A stretch of DNA of 64,000 nt from Datisca glomerata (GCA_003255025.1 QANY01013280.1:310001-374000); one strand, 5' to 3'. Positions 23,178 to 34,614 are shown, numbered from the stretch's first letter. Program-made: numbers and translations. Notes: generated by a model not told the origin, from the sequence alone.

Positions 23178-24720
23178 GGGTTAAGTAATTATCCCATCAT
23201 ATTTTATGGTAAAAGGATACAATAGAGAAATGAATGGTAAACTCAAAATAATCTTGCCAGTCAATCATATTTTCTACTAAGACAAATGATGTTTTGAAAC
23301 ATACATTGTCTTAGCAAATATAGACTTTGAGAATTTCATAATTAATATGTATACGAATACCATTAGCAGATGACATATATTCTCTTTTTTTTTTTGAAGT
23401 ACTTGGTAGAAACTAGTCATTCTTGCATACAATTTAGATTTGTTTCTGAATCACAAGAGCCATTGTTATGAAATTACAATCTTGAATAATTATTTTGATC
23501 ATTATGTGTCGTTTCTTGATTTTGATGTGATTAAGTATTTGTATGAAGATATCATCTTGATTGATAATAGATTCTTTAACCTCATTATCAGGAATTGAGA
23601 AATTACTAGGTTCTCCTAGTTCATGATTTCTAATTAAACTCTATATTTTTAACAAGTTTAATTATTTGGTTATATCTGTGTTAGAATATTTTAATTCTTT
23701 TATTTCAACTTTAATACTTTTAGCTTCATTTTGAAATTATTGTAAGGTAACTTCCTTTTCCTTTCCTTTAACCTCATTGAATTTTTCAAGGATTTGCGAA
23801 AGACTTGCAGTGTTATTATTGTTAGACTTAGAATTTTCGTCCTTCATAATTACTCTAAGTCTTTCTAAATATTCTTATTTTAATTCTAAATTTTTAATTT
23901 TGGTTATTAGATCCAACAAGAGATTTTCTTATTCTTCATTTTTATTCGAAACATTTTTTTTACAACAACTATCCCTACACTCCATAGAGATGTTAAGAGA
24001 ATCACTGTCAGAACTCGAAGAGTTAGATTCTGACGATTCATGATATTCAAATTCTTCTAAATCATCACTATCACTCTCATAATATTCTATTGACTCTATA
24101 ATTTTAAACAATTATTGTTTATCTTTATAAGAGATTTTTAATTGATTAATTGTATTTTTGACTTGACAAGTATTTACGAAATGACCATTCTAGCCACATT
24201 TAAAACCTTAAATTTATCAATAAATTTTTTATTGAATTTTCTTCTAGAATAATTTTTATTCTTAGAGAAACATTTGTCAAATTTTTTATTCTTGAAGAAG
24301 TATTGGTTAAAACTTTTATGCTTATTTTTGTGGTATTGTCTCTTATGAGGCTTATGATTCCTTCTAGGACTTAAATGAGACTTTTTCCCATTTCTCTGGG
24401 AATGAGCAACAGTGGATAAACCATATTGCTTATAAAAATTATTTAATTTATATTTTATAATTTTATTTTATATTTTAATTTGTTTATTGATTTTTATGTC
24501 AATATACATTTTTAGACTTTCCTTATGTATTATTGTACCGTATGTGAGACTATTATAGTCTATATTATCTAGGTTATTAATGAAGACCGTTCTAATTTTG
24601 TGTGTGAGCAAATTGAGTAATTTATTAATGAATTTTTCTTTTCAAATGAGTTGATTACTATCATCCCTTGTCATTACTCTAGATAAAAATATATTTTTAT
24701 ACCAGTGAAAATCACTTAAG
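23178..24720 (-). pseudogene. Pararetroviral coat/nucleocapsid and protease region remnant
   Basis: Minus-strand translation shows DFHWYKNIFLSRVMTRDDS near 24700, then a strongly basic segment. A zinc-knuckle-like CG.NGHFVNTC at about 24205-24165 is interrupted by a stop. Next comes an acidic Ser/Asp run (ESNSSSSDSDSLN) in the frame 24111-23929. A long coiled-coil-like Lys/Glu stretch leads towards the RT. Many stops are present. A protease active site is expected between this and the RT, but I cannot identify one. Confidence 0.6.
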
Positions 24721-25006
24721 GTTGGACACCTAAGATTAGTGAATTGATCATGGATACACAAAGTAATATTACTTGACGTCCAATGAAGTGTTCAATTATT
24801 GTGTAGAGAAGTGTATTAATAGTATCGAGCATTGTTTCCTGTTCTTCTTCAATAATTGAGGTTCCTTCGACATCAAACTTCACTGCTGAAATGATGATAT
24901 TTTTAGATTCTTTTGTGAGATATTTTTTCACTAGGAATGAAGTATTCATGTGAATCCTGTGAATAAAAGATTGATTATTAATAGATGATTTAGAAAAGAA
25001 ACTCAT
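24716..25006 (-). pseudogene. Pararetroviral polyprotein fragment (movement/coat region)
   Basis: This 96-residue frame begins MSFFSKSSINNQSF and contains an acidic GTSIIEEEQETMLDTI segment. It sits between the serine-rich first frame and the zinc-knuckle region, where the movement-to-coat part of a Caulimoviridae polyprotein would lie. The identity rests on position more than on a motif. Confidence 0.45.
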
Positions 25007-25169
25007 AGGGGTACTAAACTGGTTATACTTCCTATTTGAGAATTAGAAGATTGATAATTAATTTTATTAGATTGTTCATACTTATTATTAAGGTCTGGAT
25101 AACTACCTTGGAAACTTATTCCTTTAAGTTTTAGATTTTTAATTTTTAAAGTTTTAATTCTTGCTCTAT

Positions 25170-25451
25170 TCAAATATTAAGATCTTGATCATTATTAATG
25201 GATAATCTAGAAGATGATTTAAAGTTAATATTTTTATTGGAGATTTTGGGTTTATTCCATATCCCATGATCTACTTGATCATCTGCAAAGTATTCAGAAT
25301 GGTCTTCTTGATCATCTGAAAGATATTCTAAATATTTATGATATACTTGATCATCTACTAATTCAAAATATTCTTCATCCATTATGTCGAATATTGAAGA
25401 TATTGTAGACCCAATGCTACTAGAAGAACTACTTCTAGATAATCTACTCAT
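25170..25451 (-). pseudogene. First ORF fragment of the endogenous pararetrovirus
   Basis: This 93-residue frame begins MSRLSRSSSSSSIGSTISS and continues with Asp/Glu-rich repeats of a YLSDDQEDH type. It is the first open frame, about 430 nt downstream of the right primer site, and so the likely start of the viral coding region. No known domain is seen. Confidence 0.5.
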
Positions 25452-25756
25452 GACTCAAATAACTAAATTAGTATTGTGATTGAAAATTTCATACTGTATT
25501 TTGATTATTAATTTGTTGTGACTTCTACAACCTCCTACTAGGATCTCTCTTCGTCACTTTTCCCCTACAACCACCCTACCCTCAAGATTTACGTCTCTAA
25601 GAGGTCATATTGTGGTGCCTGAAGTAACTAAATAGAAGCTGATATGTCAGCATCTGTCAAAGTAGATTCACAGATTAAATAATCAAATATTACGGAGAAA
25701 TAATCAAGTATAAAAATAACCAGCCACTTGGGCGGAGAGTGAGATTAAATATAAAT

Positions 25757-25938
25757 AATTATTCAAGTAATCAATTGATAAACAAATAACAAAAACCAGC
25801 CATAACAGACGGTGAATATATTAATTATGCAGATAACTGTAGAAAACAGTAAATATCCCCATCAGGTTTGACTTTGATACCAAAGTGTGTGGAATTAAGT
25901 ATAATTTAAAGCAATTAAAGAGGGAGTATTAAGATATA
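25757..25938 (-). repeat. Right direct repeat of the endogenous pararetrovirus
   Basis: This is the partner of 19612-19795 and lies upstream of the viral coding frames on the minus strand. It includes a primer-site copy at 25870-25882 (minus strand TGGTATCAAAGTC). Differences from the left copy are scattered, consistent with long independent decay. Confidence 0.85.
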
Positions 25939-25959
25939 CTTGTCCGTATTACAGAAGGT

Positions 25960-26560
25960 CAAATTCCTATCAGTTGCGCCTTTCCAAAAATATCCCTTCA
26001 GATTCCCGTTTCCAAAAATTCATGATGCATTTTGCGGAACTTGATTTGGAGCTTTTGAAAAAAAGTTATGACAATTTTCATTAAGACTGCTCAGGAAAGA
26101 AGATTATGTAGAACGACCAACTTCATAAATTAAACTGTATTTATTGGAAGCAAACTACACGGTGAATCTTATATCTTAGAAAGATACAGAAGTCTACTTA
26201 TTGAAGAATTTTACGAAATTCAATATAGAGTTTTCAATCAAAAGTTACGGTAATTATTGTTATTCATGAAGGCATATTATGTAGAACATGCAATTTTTAA
26301 AATTATACTGCATCAATCGGAAGTCAAATACATGACGAATTATGTATCATCGGAAACATATGAAAATCAAATTCTTGAAGAATTTCACGAAATTCAATTC
26401 AGAGATCTCAATCAAAACTTATGACACGATAACATGCAGAATCGTTAGCGGCAAATCATATGCCACTACGTAAATCAGTTTCTTGAAATTCTTTACGGAA
26501 TGAGATTCAAACTTTTAGAAGAAAGTTACGCTATACTCGTTCCCTACTTATTCCATTGAG
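25960..26560. repeat. Satellite-like tandem monomers of about 175 bp, diverged
   Basis: Related blocks recur at about 26029, 26208 and 26385, each with a core of the form GAATTTYACGAAATTCAAT, then AGAG..TTCAATCAAAAGTTA. ATTATGTAGAAC recurs at 26103 and 26276, 173 bp apart. A last partial copy with a shorter spacing is near 26487. Period and base composition resemble plant satellite DNA. No coding frame is seen. Confidence 0.75.
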
Positions 26561-26696
26561 ATATTATATATGGTGTTATTCAACATTCTTGTCGCATATG
26601 TTTGCGTACGAGGAAAAAAATTAAACGGTAGAAAACTCTATCAATGAGCCCATAACAAAAAAATGAGGGAAACTCTATCAATGAGCCCGTAGTAAA

Positions 26697-27430
26697 TCAA
26701 AATGCAACCATGGTTCCACAGAAGGAGCCTGAGTCATTGTGACTGTCTACATACATCATTCTCAGAAGGAAATCAAAATGGGGCCATGGTTTCACAATAG
26801 CCTAAGTCCTTGGGAGGGTCTATGAACATCATTCTCAGAAGGAAATCAAAACGGAGCCATGGTTCCACAGAAGGAGCCTAAGTCCTTGGGACTGTTTATG
26901 GACATCGTTCTCGGAAGGAAATCAAAACAGGGTCATGGATCCAGAGAAGGAGCTTAAGTCCTTAGGAGTGTCTATGAACATCGTTCTCAAAAGAAAATCA
27001 AAACGGGGCCATGGTTCCCAGAAGGAGCCTAGGTCCATGGGAGTATCTATGGACATCGTTCTCAGAAAGAAATCAAAACGAGACCATGGTTTCACATGAG
27101 CCTACGTCCTTGGGAGTGTCTACGGACATCGTTCACAGAAGGAAATCAAAAACTTCAAGACAAAAATATCCTTGTTTAATGGATCAGATGATGATCAAAT
27201 AATTCATAACGGAAACAACTGAAGAAAGCAAAGATGAAATATTTCTTGAAAATAACTCAGCGGACGATCCTGAAACTAAAGGCCAAAACGGGGGCCATGG
27301 TTCTTTATTTGAACCTAATTCCTCATCTTGAAAGAAAATGGATAGTTCATAAGTCTCTTTCAAAGTGAAAACGGGGGCCATGGTTCTTTGTTTGTACCTA
27401 AGTCCTTGAGAATGGGCATACGCAACGTCA
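26697..27430. repeat. 76-bp minisatellite
   Basis: CCATGG-centred units start at 26708, 26784, 26857, 26933 (as TCATGG), 27009 and 27084, spaced 73-76 bp. More degenerate copies follow at 27295 and 27378. Each unit carries GGGGCCATGG, CCTAAGTCC and ACATCGTTCTCAGAAGGAAA. The last two words closely resemble those of the minisatellite in Gypsy element 1 (36.9-37.2 kb), so this may be the UTR of another decayed Tat-type element. Confidence 0.9.
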
Positions 27431-28755
27431 GAATAGGAAATGAAAAATCATTACACCTCAACGAATAAACTTTTTTGAGTATAATGAGGGCCAATTAATA
27501 GTTAAAATCTCACATGACACGTGGTAAGATCTTGACCGAAGACTTCATCAAAGAGAAGAGGATCAGAACCGTAGAAGGGATCAAACAATCATAATTAATC
27601 CATCAATTATAAGGTAATATAGTCAATATAATAGTTGAAAAAAACACAAAAGGAGATCAGAACTGTGGGATGGATCTTACGGTTACGGTTAATTTGGAAG
27701 TGACAAGACAATATAGTAGATAAACTGAGTATGAAAGCCCATACCTGAAGAAAATCCCATCAGCTGAAAACATAGTCATCCCCGTTTATTATTATTATTA
27801 TTATTATTATTGTTATTATTATTATTATTGTAAGGCTTATAAGTACAAGCTCATGTAAGAAAAAAGAAAAAAAATGAGAAAATGGGAGACAACCCAAGCA
27901 AATCTTTACTAAGTGCATTACCTTTTCCCTCTTGTCTCATCATCAACTATGTAAAATCATTTACACAAATGAATATCAATACCCTTCTCGTGATTTTTCT
28001 TCCCTTTAAGAGTTTTCCACGTAACTCATGACATCTTCATTCTCTCACTCTTTCTCTAAATTACTATATTTATGATTCGTTCGTAAAGGGTTCTCCATAC
28101 CGAAAAAAGCCTTTACGCAATTTATACAACATAATCACTTTTGCATATCAATTATACATCATAAGATCAAATCCTTGGATCCTTGGATCCTTGATTTTAG
28201 ATTTTCCTCAAATTTATAAATTTTAATCTCTCTCAAAGAAATCAATAATGGGAGACAGTGATACCATTTGAATGGTTTAAAAAATTAAGCCTAACTAAAC
28301 ATGCTATAAACCATAAATCATAAGATCGGCATGTTTCTATGAAATTTCATCAAACCCTAATTTCAAATATATATTCCATTTTGATTTCAATGAAAAAATG
28401 ATATGGAGAACTTGAAAATTGAATGACAAAGTGATGGATCAGATCTTCCAAATTAACACAAACCCTTGAGTTTTTCTCCAAGATTCTCTCTTAAAAGAAT
28501 AGAGATAACAGTTTAAAGAAAACTGACTTGCATATGTAATTTGGGGACCATAATCCTTTTAAATAACTATGCAGTTAGTAACTATTGATATTTCTAATTG
28601 ACATTTCAACAAATTAAAAATATCATTTCCGGTATCTATACATAAATCCATGATAATTATATCCCATAAGGCTTAGAATTTTAATTTTTAATTAGTTCAC
28701 TTTAATTATGTTTATTCAAAGATAACACAACACATTTAAGTTTACATGTGTGGCC
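27431..28755. other. AT-rich spacer, possibly an LTR remnant
   Basis: No gene is recognised. An ATT/TTA microsatellite lies at about 27785-27829. The part directly after the minisatellite has ACACGTGGTAAGATCTTGAC and a pyrimidine-rich segment (about 27990-28060) that could belong to the LTR of the element that carried the minisatellite, but no second LTR or primer site was found. Confidence 0.4.
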
Positions 28756-28759
28756 TCAC

Positions 28760-29046
28760 ATGTTGAATTTTTCAACAGTCATGCCTTCTGGTGATTATAT
28801 CAATAAAGAGATTGAGATCTATGCATAAGAGTATTATTCATCACCAGAGTAAGATGATCAGAGATCTCAAACGACTGAGAAAACTTTGTCATGATAATCT
28901 AGTGCGACCAATTGGTTTGTTATTTATGAAGACGTTACGCTTTTGCTTCATCATTACTTACCCAATGGGACATTAGCTCAACTTCTTCATGTTTCTAGTA
29001 AGATACCTGGATATGTACCAGATTGGCCTACTAGACTTTCGATTAT
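28760..29046 (+). pseudogene. Receptor-like kinase fragment (LRR-RLK kinase domain)
   Basis: Translations give FSTVMPSG, then SIKRLRSMHKSIIHHQSKM, DLKRLRKLCHDNLVRPIG and, after a frame change, LLHHYLPNGTLAQLLH and SSKIPGYVPDWPTRLSII. These are kinase subdomains II to V of a plant LRR receptor-like kinase, with the lysine of SIKRL as the expected ATP-anchoring residue. There are two frame breaks and no ectodomain or catalytic loop. The homology stops abruptly at 29046, where the GGTTCGG-rich element begins. Confidence 0.8.
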
Positions 29047-29420
29047 AGGTGTTCACGGTTTAGTTCGGTCATTTTTTTAACGAAAAACTAAACCAACCAA
29101 AACTTTGAGTCTACAATAAAATCGAACCGAACCGTTCATGATAAAAGAAGCAAATTGAACTGAACCGTGAGTTTCGGTTTAGTTCATGTCAATTCAATAT
29201 TATTAATTAAAAAAATAATCATTTTTAATGATATTATTGAAAAAAATATAAAATCAAAGTTTTATTTCGGTTCGGATTTATATAAAATTGGGTAAAATAA
29301 AAAATAATATGAATTTAATGTTTCGGTTCGGTTTGGTTCAAAAACCAACAAAAAATCAAATCTAACCGAAACTTCAGTTCTCTCGTATTTCCGAACCGAA
29401 TCAAACCGAATACATATAAA
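29047..29420. mobile_element. GGTTCGG-rich non-autonomous element (hAT-like MITE candidate)
   Basis: It starts GTGTTCACGGTTTAGTTCGG immediately after the kinase fragment. Several AACCGAACC and GGTTCGG words are arranged so that the left and right halves are largely complementary. It ends among AACCGAA words next to the NBS-LRR fragment. The interior is AT-rich with no coding capacity. Its right edge and target duplication are not clear. Confidence 0.55.
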
Positions 29421-30258
29421 GAACCGACCTAACTGGTTCGAATTGCTGGCTCATTTGGATACATTCCACTAGGTATATATCTCGGACACGTATTTGCAAT
29501 TGGTCTGGATTCAAATCCGTACAACTTTCGCCGGTAGCAGATTTGATGATATCTATCATAACTTGTTTCGACTGAAAATCATTTGAAACACACCCCATAA
29601 CTTGAGCTCAAACTCTTCTTTACCAGCTCCTCCAGGTCCGACTATTGGGACAACAGACACATTTCTATTATGATCACCAGAGCTTAATAAAAGCTCTATG
29701 ATTTTTTTGTTTTTCATCTTCCCTGCCAATTAATTCGGAGCCATCCATAAAAGAATGACTCATCTCCCTTACTACATGCATGTGGAGCGCATCATCAAGT
29801 CGCTCAACAATGCCAAACTTAGATTTAAGTTCAGCAATCTCATCAAGCCTTTCTCTAATCTCTTTGATTTGATGACCCATTTTCTATCGACAAGCCATTG
29901 GATTGGAGGATGAGAAGAAACGGCGTACCTTTTTGCTAGTACTCCCACGAGTTCTGATCACTTGTTTTCTCAGAACTTCGTAATGAAATTCATCGAGCAC
30001 ATCTTCTGCATCGTAAAGGACATCCTTAAGCTGACGGAGCCAGTCGCGTAGAGCATGGCTGTCACTTGCTTCTCCTCAGCGTCCAGCAACACTGATGTAC
30101 GATTGAGCTTTTCAAGGTCCTTTTTGGAACCCCAGGCCAAATTAAGAGACTTGCTGATAGGTCCTTTCCGAGCACTATGTTGGCAATGTACGATTGAGCT
30201 TTTCAAGGTCCTTTCCGAGCACTATGTTGGCAATGCCGAAGACAAACGACTCGGCCAT
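29421..30258 (-). pseudogene. CC-NBS-LRR disease-resistance gene fragment
   Basis: The minus strand starts with ATG at 30258 (MAESFVFGIANIVLGK), the usual beginning of RGA-type CNL proteins. It is followed by an Rx-type coiled-coil (NLAWGSKKDLEKLNRT, then [13 protein letters not shown]). Next comes IKEIRERLDEIAELKSKFG and, after breaks, the P-loop VPIVGPGGAGK. ELKLWGCVSNDF and IIKSATGESCTDLNPDQLQ follow after a deletion that removed the sequence between the P-loop and this segment. Kinase-2, GLPL and the LRRs are absent. A local duplication near 30110-30235 inserted a repeat inside the first codons. Confidence 0.85.
30122..30235. repeat. Tandem duplication inside the CNL start region
   Basis: A segment containing TCCTTTCCGAGCACTATGTT is present twice (about 30161 and 30208), separated by ACGATTGAGCTTTTCAAGG, which itself also occurs near 30099. 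The duplication breaks the reading frame shortly after the initiator ATG of the CNL fragment. Confidence 0.85.
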
Positions 30259-30259
30259 T

Positions 30260-31740
30260 TTCGGGTTTTCTTCGAGGTAAGTAGTCAGAATATAATTGCA
30301 GTGTTAAGCAACCCATTCAGTCACCTCAGCAGTCTCCCATTTATACTGTCATGTCAGTACAGATTACTAAAACAATAATTAGTTAGACATATTTGATTGT
30401 GATCGGCTGTTAGCCCTTATATTCTCTCATGCTCCCTTGCGTAATCTCTTGCAATCTTTTGTGTAACAAACTCACTTTTATGATTAATATATTTTGCTTC
30501 TCACTCGTGAGCTAATCACACACTAATTTGTTGTCCAGAACCAGTAACCACATTACCAATATATGTATGATTCTTACAGTCAATATAGCAAGATTTGGTG
30601 AATTCATCTCTCAATTATAGTGCTAATTAAGTTCATTAAAGTCTTTCTTTATTATTATTATATATATATTTTTCATTGTTTTGCCAGCCATGGATGAGCC
30701 AACGAATTCGTCAGAACTATACTGTTTAACCCAAGTTGGCCAAATTGTATATAATTAAATCATTAATTGCTTTATTACCAGATGAAAACGACTGATTTTT
30801 GCTAATCAGAAAAATGCCAAAATATGTGTCATATTAAATCTGCGTCATGCCATGAGGCATGAGTTATATTAAACCTAGATGCATTCGTTGACCAGCTGGA
30901 CAATTTCTTGCTTTTGTCATGTCATGAGTCATATTTAAATATAAATGTGTCTATACATATATATTTATTAACATAGGTGCTCTGTAAACATTTAAACAAT
31001 CACTTAGAATTTCATTATGTAAAATCCTAATTCTCAAATCTTAAAATTTTATAATTTTTACATTCAATTCATGATGATAGAATAGAAACATACATTGATC
31101 TATAATTAATTTTTGGTCATTGAACACGTTGTTGATGATTAAATAGAAAAGTATGTTTCTACTTCTATCCCGTAATAATACAATGATTTCTAGTATACTC
31201 TTATGCGAAGATAAAGACCAATCCCTATTTATTTCAGATTTCCTCAATTACACATAAGCCAACAGAGAAACATCTTACCGATTCATACACGATCATTCTT
31301 TCTTCAATATTTTAGGATTTAAGTATTTAATCTCTTTAGACAATCTATACATCTTATGATTTATATATTCTTATACTTGTCCGTCACCTTAGCAATATTG
31401 CATTTACAATGAAATTTACCCACACTTTCACATACCTTTAGATACAATAATTTACGTTATCCAAAATAAAATTGGTCCAATTATTATTAAGATTGACATC
31501 AAGCATGTGACTTGTAAGTAAAGAAAACATTATTTCACAACGTCAAAATAACACTCGTATCCTCCAATATATATCAAGCTTATTTTCCGGCCTATGCGAC
31601 TCACATGCACGACAACGAACAAAGATCTAAGTTGTACTAAATTTGAAAATTTAAGAACTACTCGCATGTTCACTTTCAAGATTTAGATTATAAATACTAA
31701 GGAATTAAATTTTGTAATTCAAATTGGTTTTACTAAAATA
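30260..31740. other. AT-rich spacer, nothing recognised
   Basis: No domain-bearing frame, RNA gene or clear repeat is seen. The frame at 31041-31247 on the minus strand has no recognisable feature. Confidence 0.5.
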
Positions 31741-31744
31741 ATGA

Positions 31745-31870
31745 TTTGGAGATATCATGGGTTATCATCGGAGACTTGAATGTTGTTACTAACAGTGGTA
31801 ACAAAGGCTGTGATGAGAGCATTAGAGATTTTAAATCCTGTTTGAATGATTACCACATGGTTATATTTCT
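31745..31870 (+). pseudogene. LINE endonuclease-domain scrap
   Basis: Translation gives SWVIIGDLNVVTNSGNKG followed by SIRDFKSCLNDYHM. This matches the pattern of the LINE apurinic endonuclease around the GDFN catalytic segment and the following helix. Only about 40 residues remain, and homology ends before the next AT-rich run. Confidence 0.6.
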
Positions 31871-31979
31871 TCATTTTTACAATATAAAATTCTCTATTTT
31901 ATTTCTGCAATTATTCCGAACCATTTTAGAATCAGGATGATTTTTAAGCATAATTTATTATGATTTAAAAACAAGTAAC

Positions 31980-32197
31980 TGATTGAGAGTTTATAAATAT
32001 TTTTTTATTCTTTATATTTTAAGGGATTTAGTTGAACTTTATAACTGATTGAGAGGCTATAAATAGAGGTCAATTGTAAATCAATGGACACAATACAATT
32101 CAAGTAATTACTCAAATATTCTCGAAAACTCTCTCTCTCTCTCTCTCACTTTTATGGTTTAGTTTATTTTTTTAGTATGAGGAATTTTTCCCTTACA
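31980..32197 (+). repeat. Partial 5' LTR of Gypsy element 1
   Basis: The segment containing ACTGATTGAGAGGCTATAAATAGAG and the terminal GAGGAATTTTTCCCTTACA matches 41535-41657. Within it is a TATAAATA box at about 32069 and a (CT)n tract near 32130-32146. The left end could not be fixed. The two copies differ by indels, suggesting an old insertion. Confidence 0.7.
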
Positions 32198-32200
32198 TTT

Positions 32201-32218
32201 TAGTGCTTTCGTTGAGAG
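32201..32218 (+). promoter_or_regulatory. Primer-binding-site-like motif of Gypsy element 1
   Basis: TAGTGCTTTCGTTGAGAG follows the LTR end by a few bases. It resembles the TGGTGCTTTCATTGAGAG primer region seen in many plant Gypsy elements. Confidence 0.55.
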
Positions 32219-32250
32219 TTGAAGAATTTCACTCGAGATTATAATCAAAG

Positions 32251-33790
32251 ATGCCTCGAATTAGGTCGCATGTTGTACGGGAAATAGGAAACGACGCTAT
32301 TGCAGCCGTCAATCCCCCAGATCAACCCGCACAACTGATGGGAGTGCATGATATGATCTAGACCATTCTAACCGGGATGCATGGTATGGAGAGTCATAAC
32401 AGCAAAGCAATGCGGAGCGCATGTCAAACCATACAAGAGCAGATTGCGACATTGCAACCGGAGATTGCGGAGAGGAGAGCTAAAGTTAGCCAGAGGAGCG
32501 TGGTCTGAGAACGAGAAGCGAAAAACCAAAACGAAGAACAAAGAAAGCGGGCATAGTAGCAACCGAGGCTGGTAGCCAGCCAGAATGCCCATCACGAGGA
32601 AACCACTTCACGTGACAAAGGAAAGAGAGTAGCAGATGCGAATGGGCCCGCTCAGCCAATCGCAGAGCATGTAGTTGAGAAGATGTTGGAGCAGAAAATG
32701 CCTGAGATGAGGAAGTTGGGAGCGGGTGGAGTAGCGGATCTGAAAACTTTGACCTGCTCTCCACTATGCCTGAAAATTTTGGCCGCACCAAGTTCGTGGC
32801 CCCAAAGTTTAAGTGTTACGAAGGAAAGTCAGATCATGTTAACCATCTCTGACGTTTCAAGCAAGTAATGGTGCTTCATCAACATGAGGATGAACTGATG
32901 TGTGTGATGTTCCCAACTAGTCTGGATGGGAATGCATTAAAGTAGTATCATTCTCTACCCCTTTGCTCAATTGATAGTTTTGTTAGAATGTCTTCTGTTT
33001 TTCTAGAGCAGTATTCCACCTACCAGATGATGATGGAAGATTCTGAATACCTTTTGACGATCACAATTTAAAAGGGAGAATCGTTGCGAGGTTACACCCA
33101 TCACTTCAAGGATGAAATGGTGAAAGTAGAAAATTATGATGATCGTGTGGCCAGACTGACATTCAGACGCAGTTTAGATCCCAACTCTCAACTGTTCGAG
33201 GATCTATTCAAGAATAAATCCCTCACGATGGCAGAAACTTTCCTCCAGACGTAAACACACATAGCCCTGGAGGAAGAGAGAAAAAGTATTCAGAAGTAGA
33301 TTTTGCAATGGAATTCAGTGCAACCCAAGGATGACGACATCACGAGAACGAGAGAGTGCAGAGTAAAACGTTAAAAAAAGAAGACAAAAGAGAAGCAGGG
33401 TGACTTTGAAAAAAGGCCAAGACTATCCGGAAGAATCCATCCCAGGGACAAGTTCTACACACCAATGATAATCTCAGTGAACCAAATTCTCGAGGTTATC
33501 AAGGATAAACCTTAGCTGAGGTGGCCTCACCCAATTATGAAAGAACCAAATCAAAGAGATAAGGAAAAGTATTGTCCTTATTAGCGGAGTGCTGGACATG
33601 AAACTAGGGATTGCTACCAACTGAAGGACTACATTGAGAAGCTCAATCAAGAAGGACATCTGAAGCAGTTTGTCCTAAGATTGGACCAACCAAGGAGAGA
33701 TAAAAATGAAGAGCGCCCCAGGGAAAAGGAACCACTAAGGATAGTGGATACAATTATTGCCTTGATAGAGTCAGAGGGTACAATGAAGAA
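32251..33790 (+). pseudogene. gag of Gypsy element 1, decayed
   Basis: The ATG at 32251 begins MPRIRSHVVREIGNDA. After several stops, retrotransposon-gag sequence appears: STYQMMMEDSEYL, then GESLRGYTHHFKDEMVKVEN and ALEEERKS. A CCHC knuckle-like segment (YCP..RSAGHETRDCYQL, about 33573-33625) is interrupted by a stop. A basic linker then leads to the protease. Antisense frames over 32368-32791 are shadows. Confidence 0.7.
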
Positions 33791-33813
33791 AGAAATGAAG
33801 ATCTATTACAAAA

Positions 33814-34340
33814 ATGCCGGCTCTCGAAGTGAATGATGACCTAGGGAAAACATTAGAAAGTATACCGATTATTTTTTACGAGGAAAGTAGTAGGCGCGAC
33901 AGACATAATGACGCACTGATGATCACCATTCAAATTGGAAACTGTTTGCTACAAAGAGTTTTGATTGATGACGGAAGTGCGGTTAATGTGCACCGCCGCT
34001 CGTCACTTGAGAAGATGGCCATAGATGCATTGAAGCTGTGTGGTGCGAGACAACCACTGATTGGGTTCAATGGGACCATAACGTATTCTGAAGGGATTAT
34101 ATAACTGTCGGTACAGGCGAACCTGTTCAACGACATCATTGATTTTGTGGTCATTAGCACACAATCACCCTATTACGCAATTCTGGGGAGAGCATGGATT
34201 CAAGAAGATGATATGGAGGCCTTCAATACCAAAAGCGAGAGAAACCCCATCCCAGTCTTTCGTTTTTTCGCCCCATGTACTAGTAAATCAACAAAGCCTA
34301 AAGTGATTTTTCTTTCCCCTTCAAGTTTACCTACTATTTA
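33814..34340 (+). pseudogene. Retroviral-type aspartic protease of Gypsy element 1
   Basis: LLQRVLIDDGSAVNVHRRSS (near 33947-34005) is the active-site segment, with a DDGS form in place of D-S/T-G. SPYYAILGRAWIQE near 34165-34206 is the usual C-terminal ILGR motif. A stop at 34102-34104 separates the two parts. It would have been part of the gag-pol polyprotein. Confidence 0.75.
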
Positions 34341-34614
34341 AGCTATCCCGTTAATCTACTAAAAAACCTTGAAATATCCATCACCAAATTGTGTACAGAC
34401 TATTATGAGGGATCAAGCATCAACCAGATGTTGCAAAATCTCGACACTTGATTCTATAAGGAAGAAAGACTTCCCTGTTCTTGAGAACAGGGAAAAAAGC
34501 TGAACAATAGCGACTAGATAAGGATGAACAAGGCGAAAGCAATCCAAAGTATGACGCCGGGAGTGAAACTGAACCTGTAGATCTGGGAAATGGAAAGATA
34601 ACAATAATTAGAGT

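Larger units (their letters stand above)
19612..25938 (-). mobile_element. Endogenous pararetrovirus (Caulimoviridae-like), decayed
   Basis: This is a 6.3-kb block reading on the minus strand, flanked by direct repeats of about 180 bp. Each repeat contains a tRNA-Met primer-binding site, the position where reverse transcription of plant pararetroviruses starts. Between them, in viral order, are a serine-rich frame, a coat-protein-like region with a broken zinc knuckle, an acidic and coiled-coil stretch, a degraded reverse transcriptase, and two 3' frames of unknown role. Stops and frameshifts are throughout, the RT active site is lost, and the RNase H region appears missing. I recognise no integrase, as expected for this family. 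A separate 3' ORF would fit florendovirus-type organisation, but that is inference. Confidence 0.75.

Noticed and set aside
26697..27430. Regular 76-bp repeats considered as a CRISPR-like array
   Set aside because: There are no constant repeat and variable spacer parts; whole units diverge together, as in a minisatellite, and the context is plant nuclear DNA.
32368..32791. Overlapping minus-strand frames of 75-101 codons
   Set aside because: They are shadows of the Gypsy element 1 gag region.
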